This document shows positions 1-7,888 of a DNA stretch of 32,970 bases, one piece after another; the first letter of the stretch is position 1, and every line of letters starts with the position of its first letter. This DNA is from an uncultured Candidatus Competibacteraceae bacterium (GTDB taxonomy: Bacteria; Pseudomonadota; Gammaproteobacteria; Competibacterales; Competibacteraceae): positions 1 to 32,970 of the forward strand of contig CAIRMO010000064.1 in the NCBI GenBank assembly GCA_903879705.1. The letters are read 5' to 3'. The notes beneath the pieces were generated by a model. It saw only the letters and a program-made list of their open reading frames with translations, had not been told where the DNA came from and searched no databases. Both the position numbers and the translations under genes were made by a program.

Positions 1-893
1 ATAGTGACATAGGGGCTGATGTCGCTGACTTCGTGGGGAATCGCCCGCTTTTCCACCGCGATCCGAATCTTTTCAGCCAGGTACGCTGCGCCATCGAGGG
101 CGGTATCGGGCAGGAGGACGATGAACTCCTCGCCACCGTAACGCGCCACAAGATCGCCGGGCCGGGACATCATATTCTTTATGGCCGCCGCAATTTGCTT
201 CAAGCAATCATCGCCGCCCAGATGTCCGTAATGGTCGTTGAACGATTTAAACCGATCCACATCCAGCATGATCAGGGCGACCGGCTTTTTGTTCCTCGCC
301 GCTCTGGCCCATTCCTCCGCATAACGCTCGTTGAAATAGCGGCGGTTGGCCAAGCCGGTCAGCCCGTCCAGATTGGCTAACTGCAACAATTTCATATTGA
401 GTTCTTCGAGCAGGATTTGGCTGGCCCGCAAGGCCCGATAGGCTTCATCCCGCTGCAACCTGTTGATATAGGAAATCGAGTGGTAGCGCAACCGGGCGAT
501 TAACTCGAGTTTTTCAGGCGGCTTGACCAGATAATCATTAGCGCCGGCCACGAACGCTTGCGCCTTGATCGCCGAGTCATTGGTGCTGGACAGCATGACC
601 ATCGGCAGATCGCGGGTCGTAGGGTGATTGCGGAACAAGCGGCACAGCGTCAACCCATCAATGTTTGGCATGACCAGATCGAGCAAAACCACGGTCGGAC
701 CGATTTTTTCGGCGGTGCTGATGGCCTCGGCAGGATTGACGCAGTAATGAAAGTTGATGTCCTGCTCACCGAGCAATTGCCGGCGGATAATCTCGGCCAC
801 AAACCGTTGATCATCCACCAGCATCACCAAGAGCGGATGCTCCGGGCAAGAGGTAATGGCGGATTCATGGGGGGTACTGGAAGATATATTCAT
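1..893 (-). CDS. WspR-like response regulator diguanylate cyclase (3' end outside window)
   Basis: Translation from the ATG at 893 gives 297 residues before the window edge cuts the gene. An N-terminal receiver domain (about residues 20-140) has the acidic pair DD at 27-28, phospho-acceptor Asp72 in a LLDLVMP context and the KPP lysine. A short helical linker leads to a GGDEF domain. The active-site motif GGEEF lies near residues 253-257, with an intact RxxD inhibitory site (RPGD) five residues before it, so an active, product-inhibited cyclase making c-di-GMP from two GTP is expected. The domain order and linker wording (LQRDEAYRALR) closely resemble Pseudomonas WspR. It lies 275 bp downstream of cheW on the same strand, with an inverted repeat between, and is probably the output of the chemosensory kinase. 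Only the cyclase C-terminus is missing. Family confidence is high; pathway membership is inferred. Confidence 0.93.
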   Translation of the reverse strand, partial: MNISSSTPHESAITSCPEHPLLVMLVDDQRFVAEIIRRQLLGEQDINFHYCVNPAEAISTAEKIGPTVVLLDLVMPNIDGLTLCRLFRNHPTTRDLPMVMLSSTNDSAIKAQAFVAGANDYLVKPPEKLELIARLRYHSISYINRLQRDEAYRALRASQILLEELNMKLLQLANLDGLTGLANRRYFNERYAEEWARAARNKKPVALIMLDVDRFKSFNDHYGHLGGDDCLKQIAAAIKNMMSRPGDLVARYGGEEFIVLLPDTALDGAAYLAEKIRIAVEKRAIPHEVSDISPYVT

Positions 894-994
894 TCAATTT
901 GCCTGAATGTGTCGAACCGCGCTAACCGGGTGCCGAAAGTGACCATCACCCATTGAATGATTATGGGAATCCGATTTAAGTTGTGGCATTTATC

Positions 995-1047
995 GTAGCA
1001 CGGGCATCCTGCCCGTGTTTAGCCCACGGGCAGGATGCGCGTGCTAC
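995..1047. repeat. Long imperfect palindrome (REP-like hairpin)
   Basis: Two 23-nt arms, 995-1017 and 1025-1047, are reverse complements with one mismatch and a 7-nt loop. Each arm is also partly self-complementary (CACGGGC...GCCCGTG). It lies in the 275-bp gap between cheW and the WspR-like gene, which otherwise shows no coding sequence. A second, weaker GCCGG/CCGGC hairpin is at about 1086-1105. No T-tract follows, so it is not a classical intrinsic terminator. A dispersed extragenic palindrome that also shapes mRNA ends is the likeliest reading. Confidence 0.75.
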
Positions 1048-1168
1048 TTCTACAACCGGTTTAGGATGCCTATAGTCCACCGCTGGCCGGCAATTATTTT
1101 CCGGCGGATCATCGGTAATCTGGATGATCTTGCGGCCCTCGCCACCCTCGCATTTTTACTTCCTCGTC

Positions 1169-1639
1169 TCACGCTGGCGCGGCGATCACAGTAGCGTCCC
1201 ACTGGAACAGCGCTGGCGGGTCAAGGATGGCGATCAGCCGGTCGCCTTCGCGCCACAGGCCATACAGGTTGCCCCGTAACACGGGATCAATGCCGGCGGG
1301 GGGCGGGGCGATCCGGTCCTCGCTGACCACGATAGCATCGGTCACGGCGTCTACCAGAAAGCCAATGGGTTCACCCTGCCACTCCATGATCAGCAACCGC
1401 GCCTCCGGACCCCGGGTGGCGCAGCCCAATTTCAGCCGCACCGCCAGATCGACGACGGTCACGATCCGTCCGCGCAGGTTGCGAATCCCGGCCACCGCCG
1501 CTGGCGCATGATGGACGCAGGTCAGATGGCCCACTTTGACCACTTCCTGAACCCGCCGGGCGTTGACCCCAAAGGTCGCGTTGCCCAGCGTGAACACGAT
1601 GATCAGCAGCCCTCTATCAAGATCTTCATCATGTTGCAT
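1169..1639 (-). CDS. CheW-like scaffold protein
   Basis: A 156-residue single-domain CheW protein. It would couple the chemoreceptor to the CheA kinase at the cytoplasmic face of the membrane. The fold is visible as FTLGNATFGVNARRVQEVV, then a GIRNLRGRIVTVVDLAVRL segment, the VDAVTD strand and a final ILDPPALF strand, as in CheW/WspB/WspD proteins. There is no signal peptide or extra domain. The ATG at 1639 lies 35 nt after the receptor stop codon, so it is very probably co-transcribed with the receptor and cheA. Because the CheA here already carries two CheW-like modules, this protein may serve as the separate array linker. Confidence 0.92.
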   Translation of the reverse strand: MQHDEDLDRGLLIIVFTLGNATFGVNARRVQEVVKVGHLTCVHHAPAAVAGIRNLRGRIVTVVDLAVRLKLGCATRGPEARLLIMEWQGEPIGFLVDAVTDAIVVSEDRIAPPPAGIDPVLRGNLYGLWREGDRLIAILDPPALFQWDATVIAAPA

Positions 1640-1674
1640 CGCGTTTCTCCCCGTCAGGATGCCCGCGTTCAGGC

Positions 1675-3687
1675 TTAAACCCGAAACTGGCTGACCATGC
1701 TCCGCAGTTGTTCAGCGAGACAGGATAGTTCGGCGGCGCTGACCTGCACATGTTCACCGCCGGTGCGGATTTCGCCCGCCGCCAGATTGACCTCGGCGAG
1801 ATCCCGGGCCATTGAGCGGGACACGCCGGCGGTTTGGGCGACCTGTTCATTGGCGTTCTGCACTCCGAATGACGCTTGGGCGATATGCCCGGCGACATCG
1901 CGGGTCACCGTCGTCTGCTCTTCAATCGCCGAGGCAATGCCGGCGATCAGGTGGCCGACATCAGTAATGACGGCGGTGATCTTCGCAATGTCGCTGGTAG
2001 CGCTGTGGGTAGCGCACTGCACCCCGCTGATCCGGCCCTTGATATCCTCGGTCGCGCAGGCAGTTTGTCGGGCCAGTTCCTTGATTTCACTGGCGACCAC
2101 CGCAAAGCCCTTGCCGGACGCCCCGGCCCGTGCCGCCTCAATGGTAGCGTTGAGCGCCAGCAGGTTGGTTTGCGAGGAGATATGGGTAATGGCTTCCGTA
2201 ACTTTGCCAATGGCCTGCGCCGCCTGATCCAGCTCCTGCATCAGTGCCGACACCGATGCCGCCTGCTCACCGGTATGGTGGCTAATGACGCGGGCCTTTT
2301 CCGCATTAGCGGCGATCTCGCCCATGGTGGCGCTCATCTCCTCGGTAGCGCTAGCCATCGACGCCAGGTTTAGCGCGGTCTGTTCCATGCCGACCACGAC
2401 CGCTGCAGTATTGGCGCTGGACTGGTCGGCGGCGATAGCGGCGGTAGCGGTGCGCGAGGACAGGGTTTCGAGGCTCTGGGTGGTCTGGGCGCTGATCACC
2501 GACAATTTGGCCGCTGCCGATGCGATGGTGACTGCGTTGCCGACCATCTGGCTGATGATGCCCTGGAGTTTTTCGACAAACCGGTTGAAATAGCGGGCCA
2601 GGTCACCCATCTCGTGAGCGCCGTCCGCCGCGAGGCGCAGGGTCAGATCGCCTTCGCCCTCGGCAATATCCTTGAGCATCGTTACCACAGCACGAATTGG
2701 CCGGGTGATACGGACCGCCATGAGCAGGGAGAACGCCACGACGCTGGATAGCACTACGATCAGGCCGACCCCCACTTCCCACAGCGTTCGGCTGGCTTCG
2801 CGTTCGAGTTGCGCGGTTTTGGTCAGGACGGCGCTGACCTCGGCCTCAATCAGCGTGCCGATATCGTCAATCACGCTAGTGGCGACGGGCCAGAAGTCGG
2901 CCGGCTTAATCCCGAAACCGCCGGTGCGGGACTTGTCCAGCACCGTGTTGATAGTCTGGTTCATTTGCCGCCAGTCGGGCTGGCTGGAAAGGTTATCGAT
3001 CCGGACCACGCTGTCGGGGAGCAGGGTCAGCGCCCTGGAGGACAGGTTGGCGTCAATCTGGCCCTTGAGTCGCCGCACCGTCAAGACCTGATCTTCAAGC
3101 AGGGGTTGATCCACCCCCAGAAGGCCCGAAACGGTGGCGCGAAGAAGGCCGGCGCTCTCCTTGGCGCTCTCCAGCACCAGCAACGAGGTAAACACCTTGC
3201 CGACACCCTTGGTGGTCGGGGTGTTGGTGATAGCGTTCATCAGGGTCAGCAGTTGATCAATTTTTTCGCTGTACAGCGGGATCGCCGCGGCTGGCTCAGT
3301 GATCGCAGCGCCGATCTGGTGGCGCAGGGCATCCAGCTTGATCATTTCCGGGGCATATTTGCGTTGCTCGGCGACGCTCAGCACGCTGGCCGCCAGTACA
3401 GTTTGCAACGCCTCCATCTGGGCATCGGTTTTCCGGCGCTGCCCGTCCAGCTCAGCGCGGACCAGAGCGCCGGTCAGGAACATCGACGTTCGTCCGCGTT
3501 CCCGTTGCAACTCGGTGATCAGTTCACTGGCCGCCTTGAAGCAGATGGCATTGTGGTTCATGGTCCGGGCCAGGACGCTGGTCTGGATGTTTTCAGCAAC
3601 AATCCCGATTCCGCTGAGCAAAATCAGCAGCAGCGGCAACAGATTCGTAACCAGAATACTGGCGCGAATGGACAGGTTCAGTTTCAT
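1675..3687 (-). CDS. Methyl-accepting chemoreceptor with NIT sensor domain
   Basis: A 670-residue inner-membrane receptor. TM1 is at about residues 10-30. A large periplasmic NIT-type sensor (about 40-295) carries the family hallmark [10 protein letters not shown] at 59-68. TM2 is at about 303-325, followed by a HAMP segment (about 326-380) and the long MCP signalling coiled coil. The hairpin tip is intact around 501-535 ([19 protein letters not shown], then [11 protein letters not shown]). NIT domains are linked to nitrate/nitrite sensing in NasR-type proteins, but the ligand here is unknown. There is no C-terminal pentapeptide tether for CheR/CheB. It sits between cheA (32 nt gap) and cheW (35 nt gap), so it is most likely the dedicated receptor of this kinase. 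Confidence 0.93.
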   Translation of the reverse strand: MKLNLSIRASILVTNLLPLLLILLSGIGIVAENIQTSVLARTMNHNAICFKAASELITELQRERGRTSMFLTGALVRAELDGQRRKTDAQMEALQTVLAASVLSVAEQRKYAPEMIKLDALRHQIGAAITEPAAAIPLYSEKIDQLLTLMNAITNTPTTKGVGKVFTSLLVLESAKESAGLLRATVSGLLGVDQPLLEDQVLTVRRLKGQIDANLSSRALTLLPDSVVRIDNLSSQPDWRQMNQTINTVLDKSRTGGFGIKPADFWPVATSVIDDIGTLIEAEVSAVLTKTAQLEREASRTLWEVGVGLIVVLSSVVAFSLLMAVRITRPIRAVVTMLKDIAEGEGDLTLRLAADGAHEMGDLARYFNRFVEKLQGIISQMVGNAVTIASAAAKLSVISAQTTQSLETLSSRTATAAIAADQSSANTAAVVVGMEQTALNLASMASATEEMSATMGEIAANAEKARVISHHTGEQAASVSALMQELDQAAQAIGKVTEAITHISSQTNLLALNATIEAARAGASGKGFAVVASEIKELARQTACATEDIKGRISGVQCATHSATSDIAKITAVITDVGHLIAGIASAIEEQTTVTRDVAGHIAQASFGVQNANEQVAQTAGVSRSMARDLAEVNLAAGEIRTGGEHVQVSAAELSCLAEQLRSMVSQFRV

Positions 3688-3719
3688 CAGGGTTTCCCGT
3701 AAGAAGGCATAATCTCAAC

Positions 3720-5885
3720 TCAAGCCGCGGCGCAAGCATGGACGCTGACCAACAGGGGGTCGCGGTCGAGCTTGATCCGATATTCATTGATCCCGATGGT
3801 TTTGCCCTTGGCGATGTCGTCTTCGCTGAACAGCGAGGTGAGGGCGATGATGGGCAGATGGGCGGTGCGCGAATCAGCGCGGATCCGGCTGGCCAGGCCC
3901 AGGCCGTTCAGGCGCGGCATCTCGAGATCCGTCACCACCACTCGCACCTGTTCCAGTTTGTGCAGCAGCAATTCCCAGGCGGCCTCACCATCGACCGCAT
4001 CCAGCACCGTAAAGCCGTCTTCCACCAGATATCGCTTGATCTGGTTGCGAAAGAAGTCGGAATCTTCGGCCAGCAACACGGTGACGGCCTGGTAGTCGCG
4101 GCAGGTGGCCCGCCAGTCGGGATGAACCACATCCACCAGATCATGCAGATCAGCGATCAGGGTCGTGCGGTGGTTGATCAGAACCGAACCGGCGATGCCC
4201 TTTTGCCGGTGGGTGATTAGGTCGATCATCAGCCGCGTTTCGACGACATCGATCGGCATGGCCCCCAGCAGGCCAACTTCACGCCCGTGGACGCTGGAGA
4301 CCAGCACCGCCAGTTCCTGAGCGTCTTCAATCGGGTGAATTCCGCCCGCATCGGCCAGTGTCACCAGCGGCAGTGAGCCGCCCCGGTATTGCATGGTGCG
4401 TTGCCCGCCGAGTCGCTCGATCCGGTTGGGGGTAATCCGTTCAATCCGCTGCACTATATCCAGCGGCACCGCGCACGGTTCATCCGGGCGGTTATGGAAC
4501 AGCAGCAAAAAATGGACATCCTGCAGGCGCTCGGTTTCGGCTTGGGTGACCCGATCGACCGCGCGAGCCGATCCGGCCACCGAGGTCAACCCCGCCCGAT
4601 TCGCCACGCCGGCGATATCCAGAATCAGGGCCACGGTCCCATCGCCGAGAAGTGTGGCTCCGGCATAGTCATGCAGGTGCTGGAGCCGCCGGTTGAGCGG
4701 TTTGACCACGATCTCTTCGGCGTCGTGAAACCCGCCGACTACCAGCCCGTAGCTCATCAAACCGGTGGTGACTACCGCAATCTCCAGCGCCGAGGCAGCG
4801 CTTTTGCGGCGACCGTCCGCCCGGGGCTGGCCAGCCGGCTGGCGGTGAGCCGCTGCCAGCGGTTCGCCAAACAGGGCATGGCGCGGGGAGCGCCGGTCGG
4901 CCAGTCGCCCGCGCTGATCGGGTCGGCGCTGGCCCGTTGCCGGATCGATATAGGTGGGAATAATGCCCAGCACCTGATCCAATCGGGTCAGCGGCAACAT
5001 CCGGTCGCGCAGCAGCAGCACCTCGGCATCACCCACCACTTCGATACGGCGCTGGACTTCTTCTGCCCGTAGCCGCAGCAGTTCTTCGATATTGGCCTGA
5101 GGGATGGCGAACCGCTCGGTTTCGACCGATACGATCAGCGCCGGAATGATCGCCAGAGTCAGCGGCAGTTTGATGCGAAACAGCGATCCCTTGCCCACTT
5201 CGGACAGGATTTCCATTTGCCCGCCGAGGCGATCCAGGTTGGTCTTGACCACATCCATCCCGACCCCGCGTCCCGAAACGTCGGACACCTGGCGGGCAGT
5301 GGACAGGCTGGGCAGGAAGATCAGCGCCTGTTTGTCGCGGTCGGTCAGCCCCTGGATTTTTTCTGCTGAAATCAAGCCGTTCGCGATCGCGGCAGCGGCA
5401 ACCCGGTGTGGATCGATCCCTCGGCCATCGTCGGCAATCTCCACTACCACCTGCCCGGCTTCATGGCGCGCATCGATCCGCAAACGTCCCACCGGATTTT
5501 TGCCGGCGCGGATGCGATCTTCGGCGGTTTCGAGGCCGTGATCGACCGCATTGCGCACCATGTGAGTTAGCGGGTCGGACAAGTTCTCAATCAGGCTGCG
5601 GTCGAGTGCGACGTCCTTGCCCTGAATATCGAGATCGATCTCCTTGCCCAAGGTCCGCGCCAGATCCCGCACCAACCGGGGAAACTTGGCGAACACATTG
5701 CCCATCGGTTGCAGGCGGGTTTGCAAGATGACGGTCTGCAATTCCGAGGTGACCTGGTTGATCCGATCTTCAGCGGCGGCGAGGGTTTGCGGATTGTTCT
5801 GAGTCACCGCGACGCGAAGCTGGTTGCGGCTCAACACCAGTTCACCGGCCAGATTCATCAGGATTTCCAGCAGGCCGACATGCAC
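3720..5885 (-). CDS. CheA-type hybrid histidine kinase, catalytic, CheW and receiver part
   Basis: 721 residues from a GTG at 5885; this is the larger half of a kinase split at 5949-5958. In order: dimerisation helices (1-60), an HPK ATPase domain with N-box RNAVDHGLE at 111-119, G1 DDGRGI at 152-157 and G2 GRGVGMD at 205-211, a first CheW-like domain (about 240-430), a second CheW-like domain (about 450-590), and a C-terminal receiver domain with Asp608, phospho-acceptor Asp653 and Lys705. CheA kinases with a fused receiver are typical of Wsp-, Pil- and Frz-type pathways. In the same frame, coding sense continues upstream of the GTG (PPGLTRAAEAAAPADETLRV), so the GTG is probably not the natural start and the true gene joins the Hpt ORF. 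An R/A/P-rich insert of about 55 residues (312-366) interrupts the first CheW-like domain. Confidence 0.9.
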   Translation of the reverse strand: MHVGLLEILMNLAGELVLSRNQLRVAVTQNNPQTLAAAEDRINQVTSELQTVILQTRLQPMGNVFAKFPRLVRDLARTLGKEIDLDIQGKDVALDRSLIENLSDPLTHMVRNAVDHGLETAEDRIRAGKNPVGRLRIDARHEAGQVVVEIADDGRGIDPHRVAAAAIANGLISAEKIQGLTDRDKQALIFLPSLSTARQVSDVSGRGVGMDVVKTNLDRLGGQMEILSEVGKGSLFRIKLPLTLAIIPALIVSVETERFAIPQANIEELLRLRAEEVQRRIEVVGDAEVLLLRDRMLPLTRLDQVLGIIPTYIDPATGQRRPDQRGRLADRRSPRHALFGEPLAAAHRQPAGQPRADGRRKSAASALEIAVVTTGLMSYGLVVGGFHDAEEIVVKPLNRRLQHLHDYAGATLLGDGTVALILDIAGVANRAGLTSVAGSARAVDRVTQAETERLQDVHFLLLFHNRPDEPCAVPLDIVQRIERITPNRIERLGGQRTMQYRGGSLPLVTLADAGGIHPIEDAQELAVLVSSVHGREVGLLGAMPIDVVETRLMIDLITHRQKGIAGSVLINHRTTLIADLHDLVDVVHPDWRATCRDYQAVTVLLAEDSDFFRNQIKRYLVEDGFTVLDAVDGEAAWELLLHKLEQVRVVVTDLEMPRLNGLGLASRIRADSRTAHLPIIALTSLFSEDDIAKGKTIGINEYRIKLDRDPLLVSVHACAAA

Positions 5886-5929
5886 CCGCAGAGTTTCATC
5901 AGCCGGGGCAGCGGCTTCGGCGGCGCGGG

Positions 5930-6469
5930 TCAGTCCCGGCGGTAGTGGTTTTTTTTTTCCACCGATGGCACGACGTGCGGCGGGACCGCGGGGATCGCCC
6001 CCGGCTCCGGGATTGTGACAGGGTCGTCCACGACCACCGGCGGTGCCGGAAAAAAAGTAGCCTTGCGATCCAGAGCGAGATCCGACTCAGCCAAATGGGT
6101 CAGGCTGGCCACCAGATCAGCAATGTGGACCTGATGGCTGCCGGCAGCGTCGTTGATCATTTCGCGGAGCTTGTCGAAGGCGGCCAGCAGAAGATTGGTC
6201 ACCTCGGCACTGGGGAACATCTGGCGCGAGCGGAGCAGGTCCAGCACCGTTTCAGCCTTGTGTGCCAGCTCCTTGACCTTGTCCAGTCCGAAAAAACCGC
6301 TGCCGCCCTTGATCGAATGGGCGGCCCGGAACACTTTATTAACCAGTTGCTCGTCGATATCCGCTCCACCTTTCTCGATGGCCAGCAGATCCGTCTCGAT
6401 GGTCGCCAGGTGTTCCCGCGATTCATCGATAAATTCATTCAATTCATTCAGGAGATCATCACTATCCAC
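5930..6469 (-). CDS. CheA N-terminal Hpt (P1) domain, frame-separated from its kinase
   Basis: 179 residues from a GTG at 6469, preceded by an AAGGGTG ribosome site. Residues 1-110 form an Hpt domain with phospho-accepting His51 in AAHSIKGGSGFFGL, the CheA P1 signature. A Pro/Val-rich linker follows, and the frame ends at a TGA shortly after a run of ten A residues (coding strand). Adding one A, or removing two, joins the linker smoothly to the kinase ORF to give one CheA of about 920 residues with no P2 domain. The start is 25 nt after the upstream receiver gene stop, so they form one operon. As read, the Hpt would be a separate phosphotransfer protein, which is possible but less likely than a slippage site or a sequencing indel. 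Confidence 0.88.
   Translation of the reverse strand: MDSDDLLNELNEFIDESREHLATIETDLLAIEKGGADIDEQLVNKVFRAAHSIKGGSGFFGLDKVKELAHKAETVLDLLRSRQMFPSAEVTNLLLAAFDKLREMINDAAGSHQVHIADLVASLTHLAESDLALDRKATFFPAPPVVVDDPVTIPEPGAIPAVPPHVVPSVEKKNHYRRD
5949..5958 (-). other. A10 homopolymer splitting cheA
   Basis: Ten consecutive T on the plus strand, A10 in the coding sense. The reading frame changes here between the Hpt and kinase halves of CheA. Possible causes are transcriptional slippage, +1/-2 ribosomal slippage, phase variation or a homopolymer sequencing error. The sequence alone does not decide. Confidence 0.9.
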
Positions 6470-6494
6470 CGGATTTCACCCTTTAAAACAGACT

Positions 6495-7703
6495 TCAGAA
6501 CAGCTTGAGGATAGAACCCACGATCGCGGCACCGGCAGCCAGCAAGGCGAGGAGGCCGATCACCAGCGCTGCCGTGGCGCGAGACTGGCCAGGAGCGCCC
6601 CCGTGCGTAGCAAGATTCGCCGCCGCCTGGTGAACCGAGCGATCCGCAGCTTCCCGGGCGATGGTTTCGATCACCGGCTGGATGCCGCCCCGGACCATCT
6701 GGATGACTTGCTGCTTGAATTCAGGCGCGCTAGTCGCCATCACCATGGCTTCCTGGGTTTGACGCTTGACCTGGACTTCGATTTCCCTGAACAACTCGTC
6801 CCGGTTCATCTCCAGACCCCGGGCGATATTGCGCTGCGAAACGCTCTCACTGACTTCACGCGCGGCGACTTCCGCGACCGCCCGGGCGCTTTCCTGGGCG
6901 GCAGTGCGGGCGGTGCGCTCAGCGGTGCCACGCGCAATTTCAGTAGCAATCTGCTTGGCCGCTTCCTGCGCGGCTCGTACCGCGGCATGTGCTGCCCGCC
7001 GGCCCAGATCCTCGGAAATGCTCCGGGCAGCTTGGGTAGCGGCTTCCCTCGCCAGGTTGGGAACCAGTTCCTGAACAAGGTCGCGGGCCACTTTTTCTGC
7101 CGCCGCCCAAGCCGCACGTTCGGCAATCTGCTCAATATCGGTCACCGATAGCCCGGGCGTTGCCGGCGCAGTTTCGGCAATTGGCGTCGCCGGGACAGGA
7201 GCGGCTGGTGTTTTGATGATCGGGATACTGATCGACGGTTCACCCGATCTGGCTGGCGGTGGGGCTTTTTCGACGATGACGGGCCTGGGGATGAGCGGCG
7301 CGGGAGTGGCTACCGGTTCCATGGAGATGGTCGCAATGCCGGCGCTGACCTTGTTCAGCACCTCATCAAGCTGCTCGGGGGTATAGGGTTTGGAGAGGAA
7401 ACCGACCGCGCCGCTGTCTCTGGCGTCGCGTTTATCCTCGTCCGTGGCGTTGGCGGAACACATGATGATGGGCGCAGTGTCCGGCTGGCGTCCGGTGATG
7501 GTTCGGCTGGTCTCGAACCCGTCCATGCCCGGCATCATGACATCCATAAAAATGATTTGGGGTTTCTTGGTATCCAGGTACTTGATACAGTCTTCACCCG
7601 ATCCCACCCAGTCTACTTCAATGCCACGTTCAGTAAGCAGCCTGCGTAAGGTAATGTGGGCGACCTTGGAATCGTCCACCACTAGCGCCTTTTTGATGTT
7701 CAT
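6495..7703 (-). CDS. Tail-anchored receiver protein with Ala-rich helical rod
   Basis: 402 residues from the ATG at 7703, chosen because AGGAGA lies 6 nt upstream; an ATG at 7721 in the same frame has no such site. Residues 1-125 are a complete receiver domain (Asp10-Asp11, phospho-acceptor Asp54 in FMDVMMPGMDG, Ser83, Lys105). A Pro/Ala-rich linker (about 125-180) is followed by an unusually Ala-rich, charged amphipathic helical region (about 180-300, many AA/AR/AE steps). Residues 374-400 form a single hydrophobic segment ending in LKLF, a likely C-terminal membrane anchor. No DNA-binding or enzymatic output domain is seen. It is the first gene of the cheA-mcp-cheW cluster, 25 nt before cheA, so CheA is the likely phospho-donor. 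I do not recognise a named family; a scaffold or localisation factor is inferred. Confidence 0.85.
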   Translation of the reverse strand: MNIKKALVVDDSKVAHITLRRLLTERGIEVDWVGSGEDCIKYLDTKKPQIIFMDVMMPGMDGFETSRTITGRQPDTAPIIMCSANATDEDKRDARDSGAVGFLSKPYTPEQLDEVLNKVSAGIATISMEPVATPAPLIPRPVIVEKAPPPARSGEPSISIPIIKTPAAPVPATPIAETAPATPGLSVTDIEQIAERAAWAAAEKVARDLVQELVPNLAREAATQAARSISEDLGRRAAHAAVRAAQEAAKQIATEIARGTAERTARTAAQESARAVAEVAAREVSESVSQRNIARGLEMNRDELFREIEVQVKRQTQEAMVMATSAPEFKQQVIQMVRGGIQPVIETIAREAADRSVHQAAANLATHGGAPGQSRATAALVIGLLALLAAGAAIVGSILKLF

Positions 7704-7769
7704 GCGGGTCTCCTGCGGCATGTAAAGTATGACTGTTGCTATGCGTGGAGTCGGCTTCCCGCTGGCTTA

Positions 7770-7788
7770 AACCGGTAGGGTGCCGGTT
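7770..7788. promoter_or_regulatory. Short perfect inverted repeat upstream of the chemosensory operon
   Basis: AACCGG at 7770-7775 and CCGGTT at 7783-7788 form a 6-bp inverted repeat with a 7-nt spacer, about 65 bp upstream of the receiver gene start. A TATAGT -10-like hexamer on the minus strand lies at 7817-7822, but no good -35 is seen. If that hexamer is used, the repeat lies in the 5' leader. The rest of the 7704-7888 gap has no coding sequence. Confidence 0.3.
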
Positions 7789-7888
7789 CCACTTCTGGAT
7801 TTCCGGTCAGACGTTGACTATAGCGCATCACGCCGGTATGCCACATCCAACCGGATGTCATGGGTCATGGAGTCATCGAATCATGGAG

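Noticed and set aside
2809-3702. 297-residue plus-strand ORF over the chemoreceptor
   Set aside because: It is Gln/Gly/Arg-rich, has no motif, and lies fully antisense to a receptor with clear domains; GC-rich DNA gives such shadows.
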